NCBI GenBank assembly: GCA_013368445.1
Contig: JAACJO010000014.1
Span: forward strand, 186,001-250,000
From: Leucocoprinus leucothites
Taxonomy: Eukaryota > Basidiomycota > Agaricomycetes > Agaricales > Agaricaceae
DNA: 64,000 bases
Reading direction: 5' to 3'
The notes under the pieces are model-generated. The model was given only the letters and a program-made list of their open reading frames with translations, was not told where the DNA came from and made no database searches. Positions within the stretch are counted from its first letter, which is position 1; each line of letters starts with the position of its first letter. A program made the position numbers and the translations under genes. Shown in pieces: positions 24,710 through 36,600 of this stretch.

Positions 24710-26146
24710 TTACTTTTTGCCTTTAGATTTACCGATACTCTTCCCAAATGTCTTCCCTTCAAATCCAGGTCTCGACTTCCCTTTCTTCTTATCCTTCCTT
24801 CGCTCATTCCTAGATGCGATATTATCCGTACGTTTTTTCTGCTTGGCGGCCATTGAAGCAGCAACTTGCTCTTTCCGCTCGTCCCTAGTACAGGGCTCAG
24901 TTTTTCCGTTCGTAAATAAACGGTGGAAGGGGGCTTGGCACACGCACCAAGTTTTCTTACTCTTCGCCTTCGTCTTTTCCTTCTTCTTCGCGGCCTTTTT
25001 CAGTCTTCCTTCATCATCTCGAATCTTCACGCCTTCTAAGCGCGCTTCGGCCTTATCCCACTTTTCCTTTTCCTCGATCGCCTTGCGCTTGTCATCTGGC
25101 ATTGCCGCAAGTTTCTCTTTACGCGCTGCAAGCTGTTCGAGTGCCTGTTGCGGGTCGGAAGTCGTTTTGAGGCGTTCAGATTTCTTTGACGAAGACTCGC
25201 CGACGATGTTGCCGAAAGTTACGTTCGTGAACTTTGACTGAGGGCCTGTATTGCGCGTGAGTGGGTTCACTTTATCAGACACGAGTAGCTGCGTCTGTGG
25301 GCGTTGCTAACATCAGTCTTTTGGGAAAAGCGAGTGAAATACTGGCGCACCTTCGTGGGATTGCCCTTCTGCTTCTCCTCTCTTTTGTCCTTATTCTTCT
25401 TGCCCTTCATCTCCTCTTCTCGTTTAATCTTCTCTTTTGTCTCCCTCCTCCGTCGTTCACGCATAGCTGCTCGTTGCTGCCGTCGCTCCTCCAGTAGTCC
25501 GTCGCGGTCGCCAGCTTGGCCTGTAGTTGGTCGTCCTCTATTCCGAAGTTCCTCCATCCTATCACGGAGTTTTTTGCGTAGGGCGTCAATTCCGCCGGAT
25601 TCTGGCATTGGTACCAGTTTTTCTTCCTCATCTGCTACTTCTATTTCCTCATCGTCGCTCATGTCAATATCCACTTGCATTGTCATGTCGTCCCCAGAGT
25701 CATCATCGCCATCAGAGTGTGCTTCCGGAAGTTTTCTCTTCTTGCCTTTCGGCAACTTGGCACCTTCTTTCTGCTGCAGTGCTTCATTTTGGATGTCAAT
25801 GATGGTTTTATTATTTGTTGGGTCAAGCTATCGTGCGGTTAGTCGTGGTATTGGAGGCTGACTTGATAACGCTCACTTTGGCCTTCTTGGCTTTTTTGGA
25901 CGCCTCTTTGACCGCCTGCTTATCCTCCTTTTTATTTTTCTTGTGCTTCTGGTATTTTGAGGCCAGCTAAACACAGAATATTGAGCAAATCGGTTCTTTA
26001 CCAACCAACGAAATCATGTATACCTGTTCCTCGCTCTCCTCTTGTACGAGATAGTACTTGGCGGGTATTAGCTTCAGTAATGACTCGAAAGCTTCATTGT
26101 GTCGCTCCAGCGATGCTCGGAGTGTGGCTGCCGGTGTGACCATCAT
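24710..26146 (-). CDS. SURF6 / Rrp14 family ribosome-biogenesis protein
   Basis: Nucleolar protein of about 403 aa acting in rRNA processing and ribosomal subunit assembly. Exons 26024-26146, 25877-25966, 25351-25827, 24948-25294, 24710-24884. The N-terminal SURF6 block is clear (HNEAFESLLKLIPAKYYL), followed by KYQKHKKNKKEDKQ and LDPTNNKTIIDIQNEA. An acidic then highly basic middle comes next. The C-terminal SURF6 core includes KWDKAEARLEGVKIRDDEG, W-DERKEQV, KQKKRTDNIASRNERRK and RPGFEGKTFG. ATG codons at 26146 and 26143 are adjacent; either start is possible. The gene is head-to-head with PTPA, 104 bp apart. Confidence 0.95.
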
Positions 26147-26250
26147 AGGAGGAAAGAAGAAAATAAAAGTTGGGGTTAGGGTCTCCAGGATCGGCTATAT
26201 TGATGGTTTGTAATTAATTATAGTTTGTGACCATCCACTTGACCACTACC
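26147..26250. promoter_or_regulatory. Bidirectional promoter between SURF6 and PTPA
   Basis: Only 104 bp separates the two divergent start codons, so both transcripts must start in or near this stretch. No TATA box was seen. Co-expression of the two growth-related genes is an inference. Confidence 0.5.
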
Positions 26251-27712
26251 ATGACGTTCCAACAGCCGCGCAAATTCATCCTCACAAAGGACCAGTTAGA
26301 TTGGTTCCAAGCATCAGAAACTCACAAGAAGATCATATCTTACATCGAAGCTCTCAACGATGCTGTTGTGGGCGTTAAATTGACCGATCCGTGCGACGAA
26401 TCGGCGGTGTGTCCTCGAAGTATAGATGGTGAACAAGCACGGTCTGATATGGTTTCCTCACTAGGGAGTGAAAGCTATCCTCAAGATGCTTGATACGGTG
26501 GAAGAACTCTGCAAGGAGACGCCACCCGTGAGCAACGCAGCTTCACGATTTGGCAATCCAGCTTTCAGAACCTTTTACGACAAAGTTAATGAGGTGCGAC
26601 TTTTCGGGCTCTTTCAAATGGAGGCGCAGGACGCTGAAGGATCGGTGGAAGTGTACAGGTGTCCCCTCAATTACATGGAACGCTCCCCAATTTCCCGAAA
26701 GATAGCATCCCTGAAGTTACGGTCTACTTCAATGAAGCTTGGGGGAACCGCGCTCGGATCGACTACGGCAGCGGCATGGAATTAAATTTTCTATGTTGGA
26801 TGTGAGTGGACATACCCCGGTACTGATTTATCTAACACTCTATTAGGTACTGCCTGGAGAACCTCGGTATTGTTGGCCCAGGAGATCACAAAGCGCTCGT
26901 AATCCGTGTGTTCTGGCGGTCCGTATGGGCGTCAATCTCTTCAATCAGGCTGTTCAATCTCTTCCTTTAGATATCTCAACGTTATGCGAGCCCTCCAATC
27001 AACATACTGGTTAGAACCAGCAGGCTCACATGGTGTGTGGGGTCTCGACGATTATCATTTCTTACCTTTCTTATGGGGTGCCGCCCAACTTCGTGGTCCG
27101 TCTTCTCACCTTTCCAGCGACTATCTCCCAGATGCTAACACTAAGTCATAGGTCATAAGTACATTCGACCCAAATCCATTCACGACCCAGAAGTTGTGGA
27201 AGAATACTCCAAACACTACATCTATTTTGCGTGTATCGCATTCATCAACTCCGTACGCCTCTCTTTCCGGCCTAGCCCACTTACTTCATTATCTAACAAA
27301 TTACGGTGTACAGATCAAGACGGCGTCTCTCCGATGGCACTCTCCCATGCTAGATGATATATCCGCCGTCAAGACTTGGGACAAAGTCAATAGCGGCATG
27401 ATCAAGATGTATCTCGCCGAAGTCCTTGGAAAGCTTCCAGTCGTTCAACACTTCCTCTTCGGCTCTCTGCTTCCATATGATGGTCCGGCGCCTCCTGCCA
27501 CAAACAACCTGCAGCAAGACGATCCCCATTGGGGTCACGAGCATGCGATGACGGAAGTTGGTGGCCCTGGACAGCGAGAGGTCGGCTGGGGAGATTGTTG
27601 TGGGATTCCGGTACCTTCTGCGTTTGCTGCGGCGAAGGATGAGAAGGAACGCTTCCGAGCACCAGGTATCGGTCTTGGAGGACCGGGAATTCGACCTGTG
27701 CCCTTTGACTGA
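26251..27712 (+). CDS. PP2A activator / peptidyl-prolyl isomerase PTPA (RRD family)
   Basis: Serine/threonine phosphatase 2A phosphatase activator, 374 aa, with prolyl-isomerase activity in the family. Exons 26251-26406, 26465-26593, 26659-26801, 26847-26918, 26971-27095, 27152-27252, 27314-27712; all phases fit. Motifs: [53 protein letters not shown] then [21 protein letters not shown], and [19 protein letters not shown] then KVNSGM. Length is normal for the family. The Gly-rich C-terminus [15 protein letters not shown] is typical of fungal members. Confidence 0.96.
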
Positions 27713-27920
27713 CGCGCTGTAGATGCATTCTAGCGCCTTGCTTTTTTCAAATGCCTAGATTCTGAAATGTACCTGCTTTACGACCAGAATCAGCCAATAT
27801 TCGTATACTTCCTCTTAACCAGGGATATCAAATAGTAATATATGTTTCTGAGTTCCCAGGTTTTTTAAAATTGATTGAGCATAGCTGAGACTGGTTAAGA
27901 AACCAAATAAAGCCAAATAA

Positions 27921-29621
27921 ATGATATACTTAGATCGTCACTTGGGGATATCGGTTCCGAGCCACATTTATTCCCTGCATCTTCGTGATGACTCTCGCGC
28001 AACCTTGACCTCAACCACGATGTTCTCTCAATATTCTCTCCCCACTCGTACGCATACTGAAGCGAAGCAATGTTTACTTTGCGGATCCGCACAAACTACA
28101 AAATTCAAATATCGCTCAAACCTGTCTGGAGAGGGCGAGGCCTGCCGTCTTTATCATGAAGTCCGGGATTCCGAGGTTCTCATGGAAGACGTTGTCCCTA
28201 TTCAACGAGTGTATCTTCTAAGGAGGTACAACGCCTATAGCCCTGCTACGATCTCGAAATTTCCCAGCGAAATACTGGTTGAAATATTCGAGTATGCAAT
28301 CCAGTTGAGTACCTTTGCCCACCGACATTTCTCGGTGGTCCTCTCCAGTGTCTCGTCACGCTGGCGGGAGCTGATGCACACCACCCCATTCCTCTGGAAT
28401 TGTATATCCATCGAATTCTGGAACAAGAGCCCCAAGCACCTGGAAAACCGCATAAACCTTCTGCGCCTATATCTGCGGCACTCAGGAACTGCAGCACTAT
28501 TTGTCAAAGTCTCTTACGATCATCATGCCCTTGACGGAAGTCAGGGGTCCAGATTAAACACAATATTCATTGATCCCACCATTGACGGCACCCTGACCGC
28601 CAATCTCTATCGCATCAGGGGGCTACACTTAGAGAACGCCTCCACTAGGTGGCTTGAATACACACCTCAATTATCCAGTATCGAGAGCTTTCGGTTCAAG
28701 GGCAAGATGAGTCCTTACCAGGGCGCGCCAGTTATCTCCTTCGCTGAATCACACCACCTTTCTGAGCTCTCCCTGACGGATTGGTCAAATATCAATCTTG
28801 GATCCGGAAACCTCGCTCATCTGACAACTATTGCTCTGGAATCAATGGAGGTAACTGTGTGCGTGAGCCTTCTTGCCACTTGTCCTAACCTCGTTGAATA
28901 CCGCTGTCGATCCCCGAAACATCCATCTGTCTCGTCATATTTCTCATATCAGCCCTGGAATGCTGTAGTCACACTAAAGCATCTCAGAGTTTTCGAGTGG
29001 GAGATAACTGAGCACGATACCCTAGCGCCAGTAGAAGGAGCGATGTTTCGGTACCTTCATTTGCCTACCCTCCTCTCACTCCGATTATACACGCGTCAAT
29101 ACTGCCGACATCCCTCTGTACACCTCTTCTGCAAACACCTTCCTATATCCCTCACGAGACTTCACCTCTCCTTACACTGTGGCAGCGAACCAGAGGATAC
29201 GTGCCTTATCAACAGCTTTCCTCATGATTGTGATGTCAGGGTGTTGACCTTGCATTCGTGCGGATGCCTTCGCTCCCTTGAGCACGTACTCAAAGCTCTA
29301 GAGGATATTAAGCGCTTCCCGATGTTAACCCATATGGTTATTGACGACAAATTCAAAGGGAGGGATCGTTTCGGCCGACAGATCGAGTTACATGCCGAAT
29401 TCGCCTCATTAATTCACCAAATGCTTATACAAAGGGCGAAGAGAGCAGCTTTTATTCTTGGGTTCTTTCTCAAAATTGTTTGGTTCCCTGTGAGGTGGCC
29501 GACGGAAGTAAGACGTGGTTTATGGGAATTGACACACAGTGGAAGATTCCGCTTAACTATCCAAGAAGATATGAAACCTTTCAATAACCTGCCGCACTCA
29601 TATCCTCCCCGGTATCTATAG
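27921..29621 (+). CDS. F-box protein, intact
   Basis: Single-exon gene of 566 codons. An F-box lies at about residues 110-160 (ISKFPSEILVEIFEYAIQLS ... SSVSSRWRELMHTTPFLW), the usual basidiomycete form, followed by weak leucine-rich repeats (LRVFEWEITEHDTL, LPTLLSLRLYTRQY, LTRLHLSLHCGS). It is presumed to be a substrate receptor for SCF ubiquitin ligases; the target is unknown. An in-frame ATG at 28020 (MFSQYSLPTR) could be the real start, because the first 33 residues resemble nothing known to me. The stop is only about 140 bp from the target-site duplication of the large transposon, so its 3' region may have been disturbed by the insertion. Confidence 0.8.
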   Translation: MIYLDRHLGISVPSHIYSLHLRDDSRATLTSTTMFSQYSLPTRTHTEAKQCLLCGSAQTTKFKYRSNLSGEGEACRLYHEVRDSEVLMEDVVPIQRVYLLRRYNAYSPATISKFPSEILVEIFEYAIQLSTFAHRHFSVVLSSVSSRWRELMHTTPFLWNCISIEFWNKSPKHLENRINLLRLYLRHSGTAALFVKVSYDHHALDGSQGSRLNTIFIDPTIDGTLTANLYRIRGLHLENASTRWLEYTPQLSSIESFRFKGKMSPYQGAPVISFAESHHLSELSLTDWSNINLGSGNLAHLTTIALESMEVTVCVSLLATCPNLVEYRCRSPKHPSVSSYFSYQPWNAVVTLKHLRVFEWEITEHDTLAPVEGAMFRYLHLPTLLSLRLYTRQYCRHPSVHLFCKHLPISLTRLHLSLHCGSEPEDTCLINSFPHDCDVRVLTLHSCGCLRSLEHVLKALEDIKRFPMLTHMVIDDKFKGRDRFGRQIELHAEFASLIHQMLIQRAKRAAFILGFFLKIVWFPVRWPTEVRRGLWELTHSGRFRLTIQEDMKPFNNLPHSYPPRYL

Positions 29622-29770
29622 TCACATACCGGACCGGTTGTAAGTGACTTACGCCCTTGTTATATTGTTTTTAACTGATGGCCATTTACTAGGTACAATA
29701 TTTTGTCTGTCTATCGGGTGATGGGCAGATAGTAACAAATAAAACTTAGTTATTTCAGAGCCTTTCTTAT

Positions 29771-29804
29771 GGATTATTCTATTTGGGAACCCCGGTTTCT
29801 CACA
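29771..29804 (+). repeat. Left terminal inverted repeat of the MULE
   Basis: 34 bp. It aligns to the reverse complement of 47201-47233 with three substitutions and one gap, by eye. Immediately outside is the 10-bp target duplication 29761-29770. Confidence 0.9.
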
Positions 29805-30698
29805 ATTCAATATCAATTTAGACTACAAATCCTGGGAACGCAGATGGGTTTCAATTGTGACCAATTGTGACAAGGTCGCGCCAAGCCCAATGCGCCGCCG
29901 CAGTGCTCGCCGAGGAAGCTGGCTAAGTCGGCCGCTAGTAAATATATGCAGTTGTACTCTGCCTCTGCACTGGTACATGCTACTTAATTCTGGTTTGGTA
30001 TACTTATGCCCAGGTTTAGGCTGGTCAAGCGTTGATGCTTAGAACTGACCAAGCTGCTCGGAAGGTGGATCACCTTCAATGCAGTAGGTCCATGATCTAA
30101 TTAAGGCGACGAGAAGCCCGTGTTATCGCTCACCTCTAAGATTTGAATTTGGTCGTTTGCGTTTCAGACTATTGTAGTAGAGCCAGAGAAAAGTCATAGG
30201 GAATAATTGCTGGGATACTCAGTGCTTCTGAATTTCACCCAAATTCCGCTAAGCTGGCATTGTGGCAACTGATAAGGCCATCGTCTCAATGTGTACCTGG
30301 AAAACGCCAACCAACTGATTAGCTAGCCCTGCTCCACTGAAATGCGTGAATGATAATTGCTATGTTGAACATTATTCAGGCTGTTTTTCATTCAATTCCT
30401 TGCCTTGAGTGCATTGACTAGGACCTCACCTAGCATACAGCAGCTGCTAAAATGGTCTCTGGTCCAGTGAGTAGTGTGCTTTTATTGTTTTTTCCCTGGT
30501 GTTTTAGTGCTGCCATGCAGCCACACGCATTTTAGCTCCTCGATTGCTTGCAGATTGCAGTTTTGGCAAACCACAAGAGAACGAAAAACTCGGAAGGGAT
30601 AGAAAATGGTAATGCAAAAGAATCAATTGGAGAGCGTCTCTGTTGCTGTGACTGGACAAAGTGGACTTGGGCGAAATTGAAAGAATCTAGGCAGTAGG

Positions 30699-30706
30699 TA
30701 TAAAAG
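30699..30706 (+). promoter_or_regulatory. TATA box of the MULE transposase gene
   Basis: TATAAAAG, 86 bp upstream of the ATG at 30785, inside the element about 0.9 kb from its left end. Confidence 0.6.
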
Positions 30707-31540
30707 CAAAAGATGAGGGAGCGCAAAGTCTAGTCAACCCAACTATGTACAACTGCCTTGTGCTCTCAACACTCCTTTACTACTATGTCTAGTGTTTTTA
30801 CAGATTACGCTACTCCTCTTGACCATTCTGCCTTTTCTCGAGCTTTCTACAGTCGTCTCACCTTTCAATCACTTGGAAACTCTGGCTACTCCATCACTTT
30901 CCCAGCCATTGCTCAGCCGGGATCAATTCAACGCTGGTGTTTTGATTCCACTGAGACTCAGTCAGCTGAAGGCACCGCTGTGCTTCCAACTGACATTATA
31001 CCCCATGCAGACGATCTTCACCCTATCCTTTCTGACCTTGAGTCAGCCTTCAATCAAGGCTTCAGATCTGTTGCCATTGAGCTGGCTGTCTCTGATACCC
31101 AGGTTACCTATGCACTATACCATTTCCGAAAGGTAAGCTTTGATACCAGGCTTGACTTATCCACAAAGTCTATAGCAAGTCTAACCCTTCACCAGATTCG
31201 CCTCTTTTCTGAAATCAATAATTACTCCAAAGCTATATCTTACGCTCGTTCTATTGTCGAGTATCTCCACTCAGGCAGCTCTACCGTTCATCCTGGGATT
31301 GTGAAGGAGTTTCTGAGCCTCAGGATTGCATCCATCTCTGAGGGATTTTTGGCTTCAATGTTTCCTATCTGGAAAATTGGATGTTTGCTTGGAGAGGAAT
31401 GGCTTGAAGACGATATTGCCAATGCTCTCCTTGAGCTGCTGTACTTCCAGTCTGCAGTTAGCAAGCCAGCCACAACCCCTCCTATTCTTCTTCCAACGAC
31501 TTTCTTCCAAAACACCCTCTTTCATTACACTGTCAATGAC

Positions 31541-32203
31541 TGTTATAGTGACGCCGGCCCGGTCCTAAGCTGGCGCGATAAGTATCAAGTTGATCTTATC
31601 AAAGGGGACTCCTTCTCGGTAAGCGACAAAGTCGTTTACTAAGTCAGAGTTATAATACGGCGATTATAGAGTTAAGACTTTAGTAATTGAGATCTTAGAG
31701 CTTAAGTTCAATTCGACTTTGTTATAGATAAAGGCTCGTATTGAGTCTCCACCTAACCAAGTAGAAACGATGTTTCTCCTTGGTAGATGTCGACGACTTA
31801 TATACGATACAAGTTGGTATCTATTATTAACTAGGGCTAAGGGCTTCTAATGAAAGAAGAGAAGCGTACAGCTTTCTTAACGCTAATTAAACTATATAAG
31901 ACGCGATCTGTCAAAGAAGCTTTAGAAGTTCTTCTAAAGAAGTTCTTCTTTGATCATCTGATCGATCACAAGGTAGGTCCAAATATAGCGTAGCTATATT
32001 TAACAATCACATGTCATCAAAATACAAACAAAACCAAACAAGTCATAACGAGTCATAATCAGACAAAGTAAACGAGTCAAAATAAACGAGAAAATACAAG
32101 AACAAATAAGAAGAAACATAATTGCGATATTACTTAAGTAAAGCTAATATCGACTTCGTATTGTAGATGAAACAAATGCTAGATATAATCAATATACATA
32201 ACA
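31541..32203 (-). repeat. 3' LTR of the Ty3 element
   Basis: 663 bp, near-identical to 39818-40480. It is 3' in the sense of the minus-strand element. Confidence 0.97.
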
Positions 32204-32216
32204 TTATCCCTTTCCT
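32204..32216 (-). other. Polypurine tract of the Ty3 element
   Basis: Minus-strand AGGAAAGGGATAA directly abuts the 3' LTR, the usual place for the plus-strand DNA primer. Confidence 0.75.
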
Positions 32217-32253
32217 AGCTAAGATGTCCACATCTTAGTAACTATCTAAGTCA

Positions 32254-33603
32254 CTAAGGTAAATTACCTTCACCGTCTATGTTGAAGTTGGCTTCATCAT
32301 CGTAATGAGATTCGTAATTGCCATCTTCGTATGGGGGTGTAAGGGGGCGTTCTCCTTCATAGATGCGAGAAGTTCGACCGTGATGGGGACGTCCGTTCGG
32401 ACTGCGTCCTCGATGGTTTGGATGGGAGGAACGGACTGAGGTCTGGAGACGGCCATATTGTCTTCCTCGTGGTGCGGGTTTATGACCTCGTCGCGGCGTA
32501 AAAGTAGGGTTGTAGGTTGGGCCGAGGGAGGTGGTGTTAACGGCCGTGGATGTTGGATTATGTCGTTCGGATCGAAGTCCGACGGCATCGGTGATGGGGG
32601 CGCCGTGATTGCCGGTTGGTACACCGGACTGTCGGGGCTGTATTCTGGCAGATCCGGAGATGGACTGCAGAGCAAGAGCCTTGGCGGCATCGACTCCTTC
32701 GGTAATTGAAAGTGCTGCCAGGGCGACTGGGGGTAGATCCCGTCGAGCAATTCCTTTATAAGGATTTCGGGAACAATACTTGGTGAAATGGCCGGGGGCG
32801 AAAGTGTCGCACCAGGTGCAATGATATCCCGGGCAAAGCGTCTTGATATGACCCATTCCGTGACATATGTCGCAGGTTCGACTAGTACGTCCAGGGCGAG
32901 TCGCGTCTCGATTGGTATTTCGAGGAGGCTCGTTAGTAGGCGTTGGAGGGGGTGTATTCGGTAATATGGCATTGTGTGTAGCCACATCATGACGTTGTTG
33001 AGGTTTGACGCTAGGTGGGGAAGTTTTTCCCTCGTCATCAGCTGAGGCGCGCTCAGAATCCTGTGCACGTCGCTCTGGAGCTTGTTGACGCTTGAGCGTA
33101 GCGAAGTAATCTCCGTCCGGGTCGGTGCGTTGGATGCGTCGGACGATGTTCTGAGTATAGGGACCCCTAGGGATATGGCGTGCCAGGTTACTAAGATGGA
33201 AGTCCATTTCTTCCTGGAGACGCTTGTATTCACTTCTTGCAGAAGCGAGAGCATCAATCCGATTCCCGATGTTGTAGACATATGAAGTGAGTCTAGGATT
33301 GCTGCCGTAGGCGGACAGAAAGTCAACGGCTGTCTGTTCTCGAAGAAATGCTCGTCGTAGGGTGGCATTCTCTTTATAGGGTGAAGAGTTTTCACCGCTA
33401 GTGTCTCCGCCTGCACTATCTCCGGCAGGGGATTTGGTGCCTTGTTCTTGCGATGAGGCAAGACCAGGACTTTCTTCGACCTTGTTCGCATCGTCGATGG
33501 TGTTGGTCGGTGTAGTAGGAGGGGTAATAGGTGAGGGCGATTCGCAAATAATAGTTCCAAAGACTGGTACTGTTGGTTGTTCACTGACTTCTGAAGTAGT
33601 CAT
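32254..33603 (-). CDS. Third ORF of the Ty3 element, zinc-knuckle protein downstream of pol
   Basis: 449 codons, ATG at 33603, beginning 15 bp after the pol stop. It contains paired zinc-binding segments CDICHGMGHIKTLC and CTWCDTFAPGHFTKYC, an acidic/Ser-rich N-terminus and an Arg/Gly/Pro-rich tail (RRGHKPAPRGRQYGR), so it looks like a nucleic-acid-binding protein. It occupies the place of env in retroviruses but has no signal peptide or membrane segment. A second frame of 435 codons (33584-32277) is open across the same DNA. I do not recognise a named family. Confidence 0.7.
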   Translation of the reverse strand: MTTSEVSEQPTVPVFGTIICESPSPITPPTTPTNTIDDANKVEESPGLASSQEQGTKSPAGDSAGGDTSGENSSPYKENATLRRAFLREQTAVDFLSAYGSNPRLTSYVYNIGNRIDALASARSEYKRLQEEMDFHLSNLARHIPRGPYTQNIVRRIQRTDPDGDYFATLKRQQAPERRAQDSERASADDEGKTSPPSVKPQQRHDVATHNAILPNTPPPTPTNEPPRNTNRDATRPGRTSRTCDICHGMGHIKTLCPGYHCTWCDTFAPGHFTKYCSRNPYKGIARRDLPPVALAALSITEGVDAAKALALQSISGSARIQPRQSGVPTGNHGAPITDAVGLRSERHNPTSTAVNTTSLGPTYNPTFTPRRGHKPAPRGRQYGRLQTSVRSSHPNHRGRSPNGRPHHGRTSRIYEGERPLTPPYEDGNYESHYDDEANFNIDGEGNLP

Positions 33604-33618
33604 TGAAGCTGGGGAATG

Positions 33619-36600
33619 TTAAGAGAAATTGTGTTGGCTTTTATACTCTTGAATTATTTCTTTTGAATTTTCAAGATTTTTCTCTGGTTCCCATGAGTCT
33701 TCAGTTGGTCCATATCCTTTCCAACAAATTAGGTATTCTATTTTTGTTCCAGAACGTAGTCTGCGAGTTCTATGATTTAGGACTGCTTCGACTTCGTATT
33801 GTTCTTCTCCTGAGACTAGGACAGGTGGTGGTTTAGGGTTGTGTTTACCATAAACGTCATTCTCAGTTACTGGCATGAGAAGTGAAGCGTGGAACTTGTT
33901 GTGAATCTTCCATTTTTGTGGTAGTTTGAGTTCGTAGTTGACTGGAGAGGTCTTTCTAATAATAGTAAATGGACCTTCTCTTCTTTGATTAAGCTTCTTA
34001 GAAGCATAGGGTAAAGGGAGATTTCGGTTATCTAACCAAACTCGGTCTCCTACTTTGAATGGTGTCCATGGTTGGTTCTTTCTTTGAGCCATCATTAGAC
34101 GTGTTCGTTCATGTGCCTCTAAAGCTGCTTCTCGGACTTGTTCCAAGAATAGAGACTTCTCATTGATAGAAGGTGTGTCTGTCTCTATGTCTGAGATAAA
34201 TGCTTGTGGGTTATATCCTAGGATTAATTCGTATGGTGAGTGTTTTCTTCCAGAATGGGGTTTCATATTGTGTACGAATTCAATCATTGGAAGTGCTCGT
34301 TTCCATATAGTTGGGTTTTGTGATGTGTAAACTGCTAAGTAAAACTCGATTTCTTGGTTGTACCTTTCGGTAGTTCCGTCTGTCTGTGGATGGTATGCTG
34401 TAGACAGGGCTGGGGTAATATTGAGTTTTTCATATAGTTTTTGCATTGATTTAGCAGCAAATCGTGGATCTCGATCAGAGATTATTTTATTGGGTGTTCC
34501 GTATTTCGAAAATACTTTGTCAATGAGAATTTCAGCAATGCCATCAGCATTTACTGTCTTCTTTGTTGGAGTTAGGATTATCCCTTTCGTAAGTCCATGG
34601 TCCACTATGGACAATATACAATCATATCCATCGTCAGGTGGTAGATCTGTGATAAGATCCATGGATATTTGGGAAAAGGGCCTTGTGGAAGAAGGGCCTT
34701 TAATCGGTTGCATTGGTGGTTTAACTGGATGGCGATTGATTTTGTACTGTTGACAAATAGGGCATCCTTTCACGTAGTTCTGAACATATGTGTTCATTCC
34801 AGGCCAGTAAACTAATTTAGATAGTTTACGGAACGTTTCAGCTGTTCCTGGGTGTCCTGATGTCTCGTGATCATGTACACGTTGTAGAAGTCTTCTTTTT
34901 AGTTCGGCATCTTCAGGTATCACATGTCTTCCCTGATATTTATAAATGCCATTATCTTCTGTGAATCTTTCAGATGGGTTGATCTTCTTTTGTTTATTTT
35001 TAATTTCTTCTTTAATTTCCTCAGAAAGGAAGTTAATGAATTTTTCTGATGGTATCGCAACTAGATCTTCGTTATCCTTTCCATCTGGGACTAGGTCTGG
35101 TCTTCTACTCAATGCATCGGCAAGAGTATTTTTGTTGCCAGCCAAGTGCTTTATGGAGTAATGGAAGTGTGTCATATATAGCATCCATCTAGCTTGTCTT
35201 CGATTTAATTGTTGTGGTTCTCGCCATCTGGTGAGATTCTCGTGATCAGACCATATGATGATAGGGTGTGCTGATCCTTCAAGGTAGTGTCGCCATTCCT
35301 TTAGTGCTCTAATAATAGCGAGGAATTCTTGGTCAGACACATGATAGTTTCGTTCCGCAGGGTTGAGGGTTTGTGAATAATAAGCCACAGGGTGCTTATC
35401 TCCATTTGAATCTCTTTGGAGTAGTACTGCACCAGTAGCAAATGCGGAAGCATCACATTCGATTTCGAATGGTTTTGATTCGTCAACTATTTGAAGTATA
35501 GGTTGCTTAAGGAATTGTTCCTTGAGCTTCTCAAAGCTTTTCTGTGCTTCTGAGTTCCATTCGAATTTCGTTGTTTTACGAAGTAATGCATTAAGTGGTT
35601 GTGCGATAGCTGAGAAGTTGTGAATGAATTTGCGATAGAAGTTGCAAAATCCAATGAATTGTCGGATATTTCGGACAGACTTGGGTACAGGCCAATCCTG
35701 TATTCCCTTAAGTTTAATGGGGTCCATCTCAATAGAGTCAGGAGTTATGATAACTCCGAGGTACTCCAGGCGTTGTTTTTCGAATTCGCATTTCTCAGTC
35801 TTTAAATACAACTCGTTCTGTTGTAGAATCTTCAAGACTTGTTTAGTAAGTCTTTCGAGTTGTTCCTTTGTTTTCGCATGGATAAGGATGTCATCCATGT
35901 AAATAATAACTCCGCCTTTCTCAGTAAGGTCTTTAAAGATGTGATCCATCATGGATTGGAAGGTAGCAGGGGAATTTGTCATTCCAAAGAACATGACTGT
36001 GGGTTCATATAACCCATTTGGAGTGCGGAATGCCGCTTTCCATTCATGTCCTTCATGGATTCGGACATTATTATATCCTAGTCGGACATCTAACTTGGTG
36101 AACCAATTAGATCCTTTGAGTTTATCCATGATTCGTGATATGCTCGGTATTGGGTGAGCATTCTTTATTGTATTCTTGTTAAGGAATCGATAATCTTGGC
36201 ATGGACGTAAGTCTCCTCCTTTCTTTCCTACAAAGAAGAAAGAAGAGGCCATTGGTGATTTGGATTTCCGAATATATCCCTTTCGTAGATTTTCGGAAAT
36301 AAACTTGTCAAGTTCAGTTCTTTCCTGAGGTGTCAGGTGATAAACTGGCATTCGTTTGGGTTCAAATTCAGGTATAGTCTTGATTTTATGATCCCAAGGA
36401 CGTCTGGGTGGTAATTTCTCAGATTCATCTTTGTTAAAGACTTTGAGAAACTGATGAAATTTCTTTGGTACAGCTTTCACAGGGTCTGATTCCCTTTTTG
36501 GTTTAGTAGCCGAGTTGTGAAGTTGTTGTGATGTGTTAGACTTCACATTGATTTCATAATATAACTGATTGATGGAATCAGTTTTTGCTTTGGTTAATTT

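Noticed and set aside
24454..25861. Long plus-strand frames opposite SURF6
   Set aside because: Antisense to a Lys/Glu-rich gene, giving Ser/Phe/Leu-rich shadow frames.
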